In this document: one piece after another, positions 27,196 through 35,616 of the stretch
How the letters are laid out: the number at the start of each line of letters is the position of its first letter
How positions within the stretch are numbered: position 1 is the first letter of the stretch
From: Lachnospiraceae bacterium NC2004
GTDB taxonomy: Bacteria; Bacillota; Clostridia; Lachnospirales; Lachnospiraceae
Assembly (NCBI GenBank): GCA_000621905.1
Contig: JHXB01000001.1
Coordinates: 124,001-188,000 of the forward strand
Length of the DNA stretch: 64,000 nt
Reading direction: 5' to 3'
Notes under the pieces: generated by a model
Database searches by the model: none
What the model saw: the letters and a program-made list of their open reading frames with translations, nothing else
Told to the model about the DNA's origin: nothing
Position numbers and translations under genes: made by a program

Positions 27196-27241
27196 AAAAA
27201 AGATTCGACGGCATGCATTGAAATGTCGTCGAATCTTTTTT
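27196..27241 (+). terminator. Rho-independent terminator
   Basis: A 15-bp stem (AAAAAAGATTCGACG / CGTCGAATCTTTTTT) with a 16-base loop and T-run lies after the LRR gene and the broken fragment. Confidence 0.8.
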
Positions 27242-27333
27242 TATGAACGTAATAGATTCGTGTCGCAAATGTGTTGCGTTTTGCGTTACAATGGTATAAA
27301 CTATAATTAAAATACTAGAAAGGTGGTGTGATT

Positions 27334-27633
27334 ATGGCGGTTAAGACTGCAAATGTCAATTCGAGAATGCAAGTGAATATAAAACAACAAGCAGAAAGTA
27401 TCCTTGATAGGCTAGGTATTCCACGCTCGGTGGCAATCGATATGTATTATAGACAGATAATTGCACATAATGGAATTCCGTTTTCTGTGACTCTTCCAGT
27501 TACTGTCCCGGCTCGTGATGAAATGAGTAATGCAGAATTCAATCAAATGATGGAGATTGGCCTTCAACAGGCGAAGAATGATGATTCTTTTGATGTTGAT
27601 GAGGTTTTTGAAGAGTTGGAGGGGAATGTGTGA
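27334..27633 (+). CDS. RelB/DinJ-family antitoxin
   Basis: This 99-residue protein has a ribbon-helix-helix N-terminus typical of RelB/DinJ (KTANVNSRMQVNIKQQAESI, then DRLGIPRSVAIDMYYRQI) and an acidic C-terminal toxin-binding tail (DDSFDVDEVFEELEGNV). AGGTGG lies 7 bases from the ATG at 27334, which is preferred over the in-frame GTG at 27328. Its stop overlaps the toxin GTG by 4 bases. Upstream, CGCAAATGTGTTGCG at about 27264 and the doubled TTGCGTT at 27274 could be the self-regulatory operator, as is usual for such pairs. Confidence 0.88.
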   Translation: MAVKTANVNSRMQVNIKQQAESILDRLGIPRSVAIDMYYRQIIAHNGIPFSVTLPVTVPARDEMSNAEFNQMMEIGLQQAKNDDSFDVDEVFEELEGNV

Positions 27634-27962
27634 AGACATATAAAGTAAGGATTACAAGGCAAGCAAGGAATCATCTCAGAGAGATAAAAGCGTATATTAC
27701 AGAGGTGCTTCGCGCACCAGGAACTGCCAATAATACAATTAGTGTTCTAAAAAAGGAGATAAAAAGCCTTTCTGAGATGCCGGAAAGAATTAAACTTACG
27801 GATGAGAAACCATGGAGAAGCGAAGGTGTCCGTCGTATGAGAGTAAATAATTATTTTGTGTACTTTTGGATAGACGAAGAGAATGGGAAGATTCAGGTCA
27901 CATCTGTTGTTTATGTTGCAAGAGATCAGGCTAAGCAACTCGAAATAATGGATATGGAGTAA
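27630..27962 (+). CDS. RelE/ParE-family toxin
   Basis: This 110-residue RelE/ParE-fold protein starts at a GTG overlapping the antitoxin stop (GTGA). Helix one reads ITRQARNHLREIKAYITE. The middle has LSEMPERIKLTDEKPWRSEG and the C-terminal sheet VRRMRVNNYFVYFWIDEENG, then SVVYVARDQ. In this fold RelE members cut mRNA on the ribosome and ParE members poison gyrase. The Arg/Tyr pattern near the C-terminus is closer to RelE/YoeB-type mRNases, but the target is not certain. GGAGGGG precedes the start. Confidence 0.85.
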   Translation: MKTYKVRITRQARNHLREIKAYITEVLRAPGTANNTISVLKKEIKSLSEMPERIKLTDEKPWRSEGVRRMRVNNYFVYFWIDEENGKIQVTSVVYVARDQAKQLEIMDME

Positions 27963-27977
27963 TATTTTTTTGTGTGT

Positions 27978-28031
27978 TTTAGTGACAATCCCACCAAGGA
28001 AAAAGCTACATCGGACACGCTCTCGCTTCGT
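27978..28031. repeat. partial copy of the 24279 inverted-repeat element
   Basis: AGTGACAATCCCACCAA…AAAAGCTACATCGGACAC…GCTCTCGCTTCGT matches the left arm and flank of the element at 24266-24320. The right arm is missing or replaced. Confidence 0.7.
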
Positions 28032-28104
28032 ATTGAAGTGCAGGGCAGGGTTTATCATTCCATAAAACGTGCTGTTATTACTAGGCAGAATAATTAATAT
28101 CATT

Positions 28105-28128
28105 GCCGGCGTATGCCGGTGTTTTTTT
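28105..28128 (+). terminator. Rho-independent terminator after toxin-antitoxin region
   Basis: GCCGGC / GCCGGT stem around GTAT, followed by G and seven T. It shares the GGCGTATGCC core with hairpins at 24464 and 30718. Confidence 0.6.
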
Positions 28129-28202
28129 ATATTCATCTTGATTAATGGAGTGTAAGTATTTATAATAGAAATGTGTTAGAAAACTCTAACGTATGAAAAG
28201 GG

Positions 28203-28262
28203 AGTCTGACATTTGTAAAGGGGGACAGACAATTGTAAAGTGCGACTGACATTTGTAGAGGG
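28203..28262 (+). repeat. three 20-bp tandem imperfect repeats
   Basis: Units at 28203, 28223 and 28243 follow GACTGACATTTGTAAAGGG with few changes, in perfect 20-bp register. They end about 75 bases before the DUF6110 gene. They may be repeated regulator sites or a solo end of an IS21-type element, which has such repeated ends; no transposase is present. Confidence 0.7.
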
Positions 28263-28337
28263 ATACAACTTTATATGGGTTTTGCTGTCTTTAAGGCAGT
28301 TAAAAGCAATAAACATTATTTTTAAGGAGGTATTATC

Positions 28338-28610
28338 ATGAAATTTAAAGGAGTAGGATTATTTGCATTAGGAACGCTGTTTGGTCTTGAAGGGATTAAA
28401 TTGCTTTCTTCAAATGATGCAAAGAAAGTGTACGCTCACTGTACCGCAGGAGTGCTTAGAGCTAAGGATTCTGTTGTTACTCAGGTAACGACATTACAGG
28501 AGAATTGTTCTGACATTTACGAAGAAGCTAAGGTAATCAATGAAGACCGAGCTAACAAGAACAAGGAAGTTGAAATTGATGGCGTGGATGCAAATGATAT
28601 AGAAGCGTAG
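28338..28610 (+). CDS. DUF6110-type small protein
   Basis: This 90-residue protein has a hydrophobic N-terminus (GVGLFALGTLFGLEGIKLL, about residues 5-23) followed by the conserved-looking SSNDAKKVYAHCTAGVLRAK and an acidic C-terminal tail. I recognise it as the small protein commonly found in front of heavy-metal P-type ATPases in gut Firmicutes (DUF6110). The single Cys in YAHC and the acidic tail could bind metal, but this is not shown. AAGGAGGTATTATC precedes the start. The ATPase gene begins 15 bases later, so the two are co-translated. Confidence 0.75.
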   Translation: MKFKGVGLFALGTLFGLEGIKLLSSNDAKKVYAHCTAGVLRAKDSVVTQVTTLQENCSDIYEEAKVINEDRANKNKEVEIDGVDANDIEA

Positions 28611-28625
28611 AAAGAAGGATATTTC

Positions 28626-30710
28626 ATGAGATTTATTATTAAACATGAGATACGAAACAGACTGAGAATACATCTTTCGATGAAGAAGATGAGTTTTCGG
28701 GAGGCAGATACATTTGAATATTATCTTAAATCTTTCCCGGAGATAAGAGAAGTCAAAGTATATGAAAGGACAGCTGATGCTGTGATTGTGTATGAATGTG
28801 ACAGGTCGCATGCCATCGATGTCATAAAAGCATTTTCTTTTGAAAATGTTAATGTTCCGGATATAGTATTTGAAACCTCCGGAAGAGAGTTGTCTGCACA
28901 GTACTATGACAGGGTAGTCACAGCAACTATTATACATTATGGTAAGAGGCTGATTCTTCCTTTAGATTTACGTAAACTTTGGGTGTTAATAAAAACTGTT
29001 AAATATGTGTGGCGCGGTATTAGGACGCTCAAGAATAAGAAACTGCAGGTAGAACTTCTTGATTCAATTGCGATATCGGCAGCCGTGCTTACCGGTGATT
29101 ACAATACTGCTTCGTCTGTTATGTTTTTGCTTAAGATTGGAGATACACTTGAAGAGTGGACTCACAAACGTTCTGTAGATGATCTCGCAAGGCGGATGTC
29201 TCTTAACGTTGATAAAGTGTGGCTTCTTACGGATGAAGGGGAAGTTATGACTGATTCCTCTGACATAAAATGTGATGATAAAGTTGTTGTGCGGATGGGC
29301 AATATGATTCCTTTTGATGGAGAAGTAGTATCCGGTGAAGCAATGGTTAATCAATCATCCATGACAGGAGAATCTGTTGCTGTCAATAAAGGCATCGGTA
29401 TGAGTGTTTATGCAGGTACTGTGGTTGAAGAGGGTGAGATTACCATCGCTGTTACTCAAACGGAAGGTTGTGGACGATTTGACAGAATCGTAAAGATGAT
29501 TGAAGAATCAGAAAGAATGAAATCGACGCTGGAAAGTAAAGCGGAAAGGCTTGCTGACAGACTTGTTCCGTATACGCTGCTTGCCTCAGGACTAACATGG
29601 TTGTTTAGTAGGAATGTGACAAAAGCTGTATCGGTCCTTATGGTTGACTATTCGTGTGCGCTTAAGATGGCTATGCCGATTTCTGTATTATCTGCTATCA
29701 AAGAAGCTTCTGAATACGATATTACCGTTAAAGGTGGAAGATTCCTTGAGGCGGTTGCTGAAGCGGATACAATAGTATTCGACAAAACGGGTACACTTAC
29801 AAAAGCACGACCTACGGTTGTTGAGGTGATTTCTTTTAATGGAGAGCCTGAAGATGAACTGCTTAGACAGGCTGCTTGTTTAGAGGAACATTTCCCTCAT
29901 TCGGTCGCAAGAGCAGTGGTTGAGGCTGCCGAGAAGAAGAATCTCTTACATGATGAGATGCATACAAATGTGGAATATATCGTGGCTCATGGTATCGCAT
30001 CGGAGATTGAAAATGAGAGAGTGGTGATAGGAAGTTACCATTTTGTGTTTGAAGATGAAGGCATACGACTTTCGGATGATAGCAAGGATAAATTTGATTC
30101 GCTTCCTGATGGGTATTCACACCTTTATTTTGCTAAGAATGGTACGCTTGCAGCTGTCATTTTAATTGAAGACCCTATGCGTGAGGAAGTCAAAACTGTG
30201 GTTGAAAAGCTTCGTGAGCAAGGGTTCAATCACATTGCTATGATGACTGGAGACAGTGAGAGAACTGCAAAGAAAATCGCTGAAGAAGCTGGAATAACAG
30301 AAGTATTTGCAGAAGTTCTTCCAGAGGATAAGGCTAAATATGTAGAGAAAGCCAAAGAAGAGGGCAGACGTGTGATTATGGTAGGCGACGGAATCAATGA
30401 TTCACCGGCACTTTCGGCATCAGATGCAGGCATTGCTATAAGTGACGGAGCAGAAATAGCCAGACAGATAGCTGATATAACCATCGGAGCCGATAATCTT
30501 GAAAGCATTGTGACCTTAAGAGAAATCAGCGCTCTTCTGACGAAGCGGATACGTTTTAACTATAGGACTATTGTTGGATTTAATACGGCACTGATCGGAC
30601 TTGGAGTTATAGGAGTCCTTTCTCCAGGAACGTCAGCTATGCTTCACAATAGTTCAACAGTTGCACTTGGACTTAAGAGTATGACGAATCTATTACCTTC
30701 AACATGTTAA
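28626..30710 (+). CDS. heavy-metal-translocating P-type (P1B) ATPase
   Basis: This 694-residue cation-pumping ATPase has an N-terminal ferredoxin-like HMA-type domain (residues 1-75) that lacks the usual CxxC. The membrane region is followed by the actuator loop with MTGES, the phosphorylation site DKTGTLT (Asp about 386), the HP-type motif EEHFPHSVARAVV, and the hinge MVGDGINDSPAL. The membrane metal site, normally CPC/CPx, reads VDYSCALKMAMP (Cys about 344), so Pro is replaced by Ser before a single Cys. That is atypical for copper or zinc pumps and points to another metal (possibly Mn, Fe or Co). It is the partner of the DUF6110 gene and ends at a strong terminator. Confidence 0.9.
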   Translation: MRFIIKHEIRNRLRIHLSMKKMSFREADTFEYYLKSFPEIREVKVYERTADAVIVYECDRSHAIDVIKAFSFENVNVPDIVFETSGRELSAQYYDRVVTATIIHYGKRLILPLDLRKLWVLIKTVKYVWRGIRTLKNKKLQVELLDSIAISAAVLTGDYNTASSVMFLLKIGDTLEEWTHKRSVDDLARRMSLNVDKVWLLTDEGEVMTDSSDIKCDDKVVVRMGNMIPFDGEVVSGEAMVNQSSMTGESVAVNKGIGMSVYAGTVVEEGEITIAVTQTEGCGRFDRIVKMIEESERMKSTLESKAERLADRLVPYTLLASGLTWLFSRNVTKAVSVLMVDYSCALKMAMPISVLSAIKEASEYDITVKGGRFLEAVAEADTIVFDKTGTLTKARPTVVEVISFNGEPEDELLRQAACLEEHFPHSVARAVVEAAEKKNLLHDEMHTNVEYIVAHGIASEIENERVVIGSYHFVFEDEGIRLSDDSKDKFDSLPDGYSHLYFAKNGTLAAVILIEDPMREEVKTVVEKLREQGFNHIAMMTGDSERTAKKIAEEAGITEVFAEVLPEDKAKYVEKAKEEGRRVIMVGDGINDSPALSASDAGIAISDGAEIARQIADITIGADNLESIVTLREISALLTKRIRFNYRTIVGFNTALIGLGVIGVLSPGTSAMLHNSSTVALGLKSMTNLLPSTC

Positions 30711-30740
30711 AACAACACCGGCGTATGCCGGTGTTGTTTT
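30711..30740 (+). terminator. Rho-independent terminator after P-type ATPase
   Basis: A perfect 12-bp stem (AACAACACCGGC / GCCGGTGTTGTT) with GTAT loop and TTTT lies 1 base after the stop. Confidence 0.85.
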
Positions 30741-30762
30741 ATTGTGAGAATTATGTTATAAT
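30734..30762 (+). promoter_or_regulatory. promoter of the HD-GYP fusion gene
   Basis: TTGTTT (30734) and an extended -10, TGTTATAAT (30754-30762), have a 17-base spacer. The -35 overlaps the upstream terminator arm. Confidence 0.55.
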
Positions 30763-30817
30763 TGATTGTTTGGTAAAGGTAACTTATAGGTGCTTTAAGT
30801 AGGGAGTATGAGGTTTA

Positions 30818-33800
30818 ATGGCAATGAATAAGAATGATATTAAACTTGCGTTATTGGTTATTATATGTATTAGTGCGAATACTTTGGGAAGTGAGCTGGC
30901 TTCGTGGCTTAATCTTCCTATATGGTTTGACTCATTTGGTACCGCGTTTTCGGCGTATATGTGCGGTCCGGTTATCGGTGCGATAGTTGGAGCTTCCACC
31001 AATATTTTGCTTGGAGTAGTAAAGGGCACGCCACTTGCATTTGCAATAATCAACGTGTTTATAGGTATTGTAATAGGTATCGGCTCTAAGAAGGGAATGC
31101 TTGAGACACTTTACGGAACCTTGACATTGAGTATTATTGTAACGATTGGGTCACTAATGTTTGCCGTTCCTATTAATTTCTTGGCATTTGGCGGAGCTAC
31201 CAATAATGTATGGGGCAACGGTGTTATTGGTTTTCTGGCTGAGAGAGGAGTAGCTAAGTGGCTTGGAGCCATAATTGGTCAGTTCTACATTGAATTTCTT
31301 GATAAGATTATCACACTTCTTATTGTATTTTTTATAGTTCATATCAGGCGCAAATTATCTAAGAAAGCAGCTAAGGATGTTGCGGTGATGATTGCGTTTG
31401 CGATCTTGATTGGTAATTTATCCTCATTTACTGTTAACGCTTCTGCCGGTGATACATATATATACACTGTCTATAGAAGTGACAACGGTATACCTTGCGG
31501 TGAGGCTAATGATGTAGTCGAGACTCCTGACGGAGTGCTTTGGGTTGGTACATATGCAGGTCTTTACAGGTATAACGGATCTGAGTTTAGGCTCATGAGT
31601 GATTTTGATTCCGTAAGAAATGTCAACTGTCTTTATGTTGATGTGGACGGAAGACTGTGGATTGGAACCAACGACAACGGTTTGTCACTATGTATCAATG
31701 ACAATGTAAGTAGCACAATTGATATGGAGGATGGGCTTTCATCTAACTCCGTAAGAACTATAATCAGGGGCGGTGACGGATATTACTATGTTGGTACCTC
31801 TGACAGTCTTGATATAGTTTCTTTGGAGTCGGGACTTCATTTTGTAAAGTCAATTCCTGAGATTAAATATGCATATAGCAGTTCGGTAAATGAGGACGGT
31901 ACCATTGCTGTGTTAGATACCAATGGAACTGTGTTCCTTCTGAAGAACGGTGCTATAGATAGCAGTTTTGAGTTGAACAACCAGGATGAGATTATAACAT
32001 CAGTTTCATTTACCAAAGATGGAAGACTTTACGCGGGAACTTCCGAGAATCGTGTAATTGTGTATGGGATGACCGGTGGTAGAGCCTCTAAAGTCAAAGA
32101 GTATGATTGCAAGCATCTTAAGAACATTAACCAGGTTTATCAGACGGATGATGGCAAGTTATACATTTTGAGTGACACCGGAATAGGCTATATCAATGAC
32201 GAAGACAGGTTTGTTCCTGTTAATACCAACGAGTTCAACAATTCGATTGACAGAATGATTAAGGATTATCAGGACAATCTTTGGTTTGCTTCTTCAAGAC
32301 TTGGACTTTTGAAAATGTCAGAGTCTTCATTTATGGATATATATAGGACTGCAGGCGGTAAGTCTGTGGTTGTCAATTCTACTATGGAGTGGAATGGGCT
32401 TCTTTATTCAGGAACCGATAACGGTCTTGATGCTGTCAGTGCTGACAGAAGAGAGATGGTTGAGAATTCTCTTACCGAGAAGTTAAAGGGCAAGAGGATA
32501 AGGTGTCTTGAGGTAGATGATGACAATAATCTGTGGATCTGTGTTTTCGGTGAAGGTGTATATATAGTCGATAAGGACATGAAGATTACCGTTTATGACA
32601 ATTCTGACCCGCTGATGGGAGACTGGGCGAGAATTGCCAAAAGGCTTAAGGACGGAACAATGGTTACCGGTAGTGAGGCCGGTCTGACGTTTTTTGAAAA
32701 CGGTAAACCGTCCTACGTGTCAACGATAGACGGAACCCTTAAAGAGACGATGATCTTAAGTATAGATGAGCTTGATGATGGCAAGATTGTTCTCGGTACT
32801 GATGGAAGAGGAATCTACGTGCTTAACAGTAAGGGAGATCTTCAGACCACTATTAACAAACAGTCCGGACTTAGCTCGGATGTTGTTTTAAGAACGGTTA
32901 AGGATGAGGGCAGCAACAATGGAATGTTTGTAGTTGCCAGTAATGGATTGAGTTATATAGATGGGGATTATAATATTAATGCTCTAAACAATTTCCCATA
33001 CTATAATAACTATGATATTAAAACGATTTCTGAAAATGAAATATGTGTCCTAAGCAGTTCAGGTGTTTTTGTTGTTGATAAGAAAAAACTCATAAACGGC
33101 GAGAAACAGGAGGAGATTCTTCTTGATGTCAAGAAAGGTCTTAACGGTCCTATAGTTGCCAATTCGTGGAATTATATGGATAGTAAGGGCAGATTATATC
33201 TTTCGTGTGAAGATGGTATTTATATGTTAGATACCACGAGTTTCGATACAGTCAGAAAGTCGTATCGTATGCATTTGTCTACTGTTGTAATGGATAACGA
33301 GACATATAACATTGGTAGAGGCGAAGATATAATTATTGATAAGGATGTCAACAAGGTTACACTTTATCCTGAGATTATCAATTTTACCTTGGAAGATCCT
33401 TATGTAAGCTATTATCTTGAGGGCGTCGATAAAGAGCCTGTAGTCTGCAGATTGACTGAGTTGTCCAATGTCAGCTACACTGATATTCCTGCCGGGTCTC
33501 ATAGATTCTTTGTGTCTATTCTTGAAGGCGATACCGGTAAAGTTATTGAGAGTAATTCGTATAAAGTGATCATGGAGGATCATATCTATGATCATGGTTA
33601 TTTTATATTCTACATGCTGTTTGTGGCTGCTTTAGTTCTTATCTGGATTACATGGTTTGTGGCAAGGGTGAGAATGCAGAGAACACTTGCTATCCAGAAT
33701 CTTCACATTGAGATGGCAGAGAAGCAGCTTCAGATGGGTAATCAGACAATTCTTGCTATCGCGAGAGCGGTCGATGCCAAAGATGAGAATACATCGCAGC

Positions 33801-34396
33801 ACTCTAAGCGTGTTTCCGAATATGCAGTTATGATTGCCAAACGTATGGGATTACCTGATGAAGAGTGTGCTAACCTCAAGAAATCAGCACTTCTTCATGA
33901 TATCGGTAAGATTGGTATTCCTGACAGTATTCTTAATAAACCGGGAAGGCTTACCGATGAAGAATATGCAATCATGAAATCACACACCGTAAGAGGAGCT
34001 AACATTCTTAAGGAGTTTACGCTGATTGATCATATAGTCGAAGGAGCGCAGTTCCACCATGAGAAGTACGACGGAACCGGATATCCTGAAGGCCTTAAGG
34101 GTAAGGATATACCGCTTTACGGACGAATAATTGGCGTGGCGGATGCATTTGACGCAATGACAGCGAATCGTGTGTATAGAAAGAAACTTGATTTTGATTA
34201 TGTAATTAACGAGCTTAAGAGGTGTAGGGGTACTCAGTTTGATCCTGAGATACTTGATGTGTTCTTAGAGCTTATTGATGATGGAACGGTAGACGTGGAA
34301 GAGTTGTATCACAGAAGTATATCAGGAGATATTAATGTTGAGCACAAAGATGAATTTGCAACACCTTTAAGTGAAGCAAACCAGGGGGAGGAGTGA
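30818..34396 (+). CDS. ECF-S-like / propeller / Y_Y_Y / HD-GYP fusion sensor
   Basis: This is a 1192-residue multidomain protein. Residues about 1-200 hold five or six membrane helices that look like an ECF-transporter S component (NTLGSELASWLNLPIWFDSF; GPVIGAIVGASTNILLGVVK). Residues about 210-840 form beta-propeller blades of two-component-regulator type, with repeated DGxLWxGT-like motifs such as DGVLWVGTYAGLYRYN and DGRLWIGTNDNGLSL. A Y_Y_Y domain lies at about 850-925, then one membrane helix (about 933-957) and a short coiled coil. The HD-GYP domain is complete, with HDIGKIGIP (His about 1027), HHEKYDGTGYPEGLKG and RIIGVADAFDAMTANRVYR. It likely degrades cyclic di-GMP in response to an outside signal. 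The next gene, a BMP binding protein, is 4 bases away. Confidence 0.88.
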   Translation: MAMNKNDIKLALLVIICISANTLGSELASWLNLPIWFDSFGTAFSAYMCGPVIGAIVGASTNILLGVVKGTPLAFAIINVFIGIVIGIGSKKGMLETLYGTLTLSIIVTIGSLMFAVPINFLAFGGATNNVWGNGVIGFLAERGVAKWLGAIIGQFYIEFLDKIITLLIVFFIVHIRRKLSKKAAKDVAVMIAFAILIGNLSSFTVNASAGDTYIYTVYRSDNGIPCGEANDVVETPDGVLWVGTYAGLYRYNGSEFRLMSDFDSVRNVNCLYVDVDGRLWIGTNDNGLSLCINDNVSSTIDMEDGLSSNSVRTIIRGGDGYYYVGTSDSLDIVSLESGLHFVKSIPEIKYAYSSSVNEDGTIAVLDTNGTVFLLKNGAIDSSFELNNQDEIITSVSFTKDGRLYAGTSENRVIVYGMTGGRASKVKEYDCKHLKNINQVYQTDDGKLYILSDTGIGYINDEDRFVPVNTNEFNNSIDRMIKDYQDNLWFASSRLGLLKMSESSFMDIYRTAGGKSVVVNSTMEWNGLLYSGTDNGLDAVSADRREMVENSLTEKLKGKRIRCLEVDDDNNLWICVFGEGVYIVDKDMKITVYDNSDPLMGDWARIAKRLKDGTMVTGSEAGLTFFENGKPSYVSTIDGTLKETMILSIDELDDGKIVLGTDGRGIYVLNSKGDLQTTINKQSGLSSDVVLRTVKDEGSNNGMFVVASNGLSYIDGDYNINALNNFPYYNNYDIKTISENEICVLSSSGVFVVDKKKLINGEKQEEILLDVKKGLNGPIVANSWNYMDSKGRLYLSCEDGIYMLDTTSFDTVRKSYRMHLSTVVMDNETYNIGRGEDIIIDKDVNKVTLYPEIINFTLEDPYVSYYLEGVDKEPVVCRLTELSNVSYTDIPAGSHRFFVSILEGDTGKVIESNSYKVIMEDHIYDHGYFIFYMLFVAALVLIWITWFVARVRMQRTLAIQNLHIEMAEKQLQMGNQTILAIARAVDAKDENTSQHSKRVSEYAVMIAKRMGLPDEECANLKKSALLHDIGKIGIPDSILNKPGRLTDEEYAIMKSHTVRGANILKEFTLIDHIVEGAQFHHEKYDGTGYPEGLKGKDIPLYGRIIGVADAFDAMTANRVYRKKLDFDYVINELKRCRGTQFDPEILDVFLELIDDGTVDVEELYHRSISGDINVEHKDEFATPLSEANQGEE

Positions 34397-34400
34397 TAAT

Positions 34401-35600
34401 ATGAAGCGAGAATATGTTGTATCAATTATTGCTGCTCTTTTGGTAATATTAAGTGTGATTGTTTATAAAGCAGTTAATTCTAGGCACATTAATGATGATA
34501 AGATGGTTAGGGTAGGATTTGTCTATAACGGCGACGAGAGTATGCCTTACACCAATAACTTTATGATTGCCAAAGAGAAGGCTGAGGACCTTTATGGCGA
34601 CAGTATCAGCGTCTATGAAGTTAAGAATGTAAGCGATGCCAATGTCACCAACGCTTTAAATAGCCTTGTTGAGGATAAGTGTGACATTATCTTTAGTAAC
34701 AGTGCCGGATTTGGTAATTCGGTTAAGGCATTTGCCGCAACTCATAAGAATGTGGAATTCTGTCAGGCAACGTGCAATAACGCCAATGATAAACCGGTAC
34801 TTTCCAATTATCACACATTTATGGGTGAGATATATCAGGGAAGATATGTGTCCGGTGTGGTTGCCGGATTGAAACTCAAGTCTATGATAGAGGAAGGAGA
34901 GATTACCAAGGATGAGGCGCTTATCGGTTATGTAGCTGCCTATCCTTATGCTGAGGTTATATCAGGTTATACATCATTTCTTCTTGGAATAAGGTCTATT
35001 GTACCTGAGGCGACCATGAAGGTTAAGTATACTAATACCTGGGGCGACTATGATATCGAGTATGAGACAGCCAATGAGCTTATAGATATGGGATGCGTGA
35101 TCATTTCACAGCATTCGGATACAACAGGGCCGGCGGTAGCGTGCGAGAAATCAGAGAAGAACAAGAAAGTCTATCATGTAGGTTATAATGAGAGCATGAT
35201 AAGTTATGCGCCTACAACTTCCTTGATAAGCTGTAAGATTGACTGGGATCCTTATATTGTTGCCGCAATCGGTGCAATGTTAGAAGATAAGTCTATAGAG
35301 AAAAGCGTTAAAGGTCACGTGCATGGTAATGACGTGGGTGGCGGTTTTAAGGAAGGTTGGGTTGAGATGAGAGAATCCAATGATATACTGGTGCCTGAAA
35401 ATGTCAGAAGAGCCATTGTTAACACGATTAAGGCTCTTGAAGACAACACTTTGGATGTGTTTAAGGGTGATTATATAGGAGTCAATCCTGACGATCCTGA
35501 CGATACCATTGATCTGACTCATAAATTTGAGGAAAATGCTAATTCGTCAGCACCGACATTTAACTATATATTAAAGGATGTTATCGAGATTGTCGAATGA
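34401..35600 (+). CDS. BMP-family (PnrA-like) membrane-anchored binding protein
   Basis: This is a 399-residue protein of the basic membrane protein family, which binds purine nucleosides or related ligands for ABC import. It has an uncleaved-looking membrane anchor (about residues 6-25) with no lipobox Cys. The periplasmic-binding fold then shows VRVGFVYNGDE, EDKCDIIFSNSAGFGNSVK, IGYVAAYPYAEVISGYTSFL and ISQHSDTTGPAVACE. The start at 34401 follows CAGGGGGAGGAGTGATAAT. It begins 4 bases after the HD-GYP stop, and no ABC permease or ATPase is nearby, so it may act as the ligand sensor for the HD-GYP protein rather than as a transporter part. That role is inference. Confidence 0.82.
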   Translation: MKREYVVSIIAALLVILSVIVYKAVNSRHINDDKMVRVGFVYNGDESMPYTNNFMIAKEKAEDLYGDSISVYEVKNVSDANVTNALNSLVEDKCDIIFSNSAGFGNSVKAFAATHKNVEFCQATCNNANDKPVLSNYHTFMGEIYQGRYVSGVVAGLKLKSMIEEGEITKDEALIGYVAAYPYAEVISGYTSFLLGIRSIVPEATMKVKYTNTWGDYDIEYETANELIDMGCVIISQHSDTTGPAVACEKSEKNKKVYHVGYNESMISYAPTTSLISCKIDWDPYIVAAIGAMLEDKSIEKSVKGHVHGNDVGGGFKEGWVEMRESNDILVPENVRRAIVNTIKALEDNTLDVFKGDYIGVNPDDPDDTIDLTHKFEENANSSAPTFNYILKDVIEIVE

Positions 35601-35616
35601 TTAGGGGGCGGTTACC

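Noticed and set aside
28494-28937. Minus-strand 147-residue frame over the DUF6110/ATPase junction
   Set aside because: It is antisense to two well-supported genes and has no ribosome binding site or recognisable domain.
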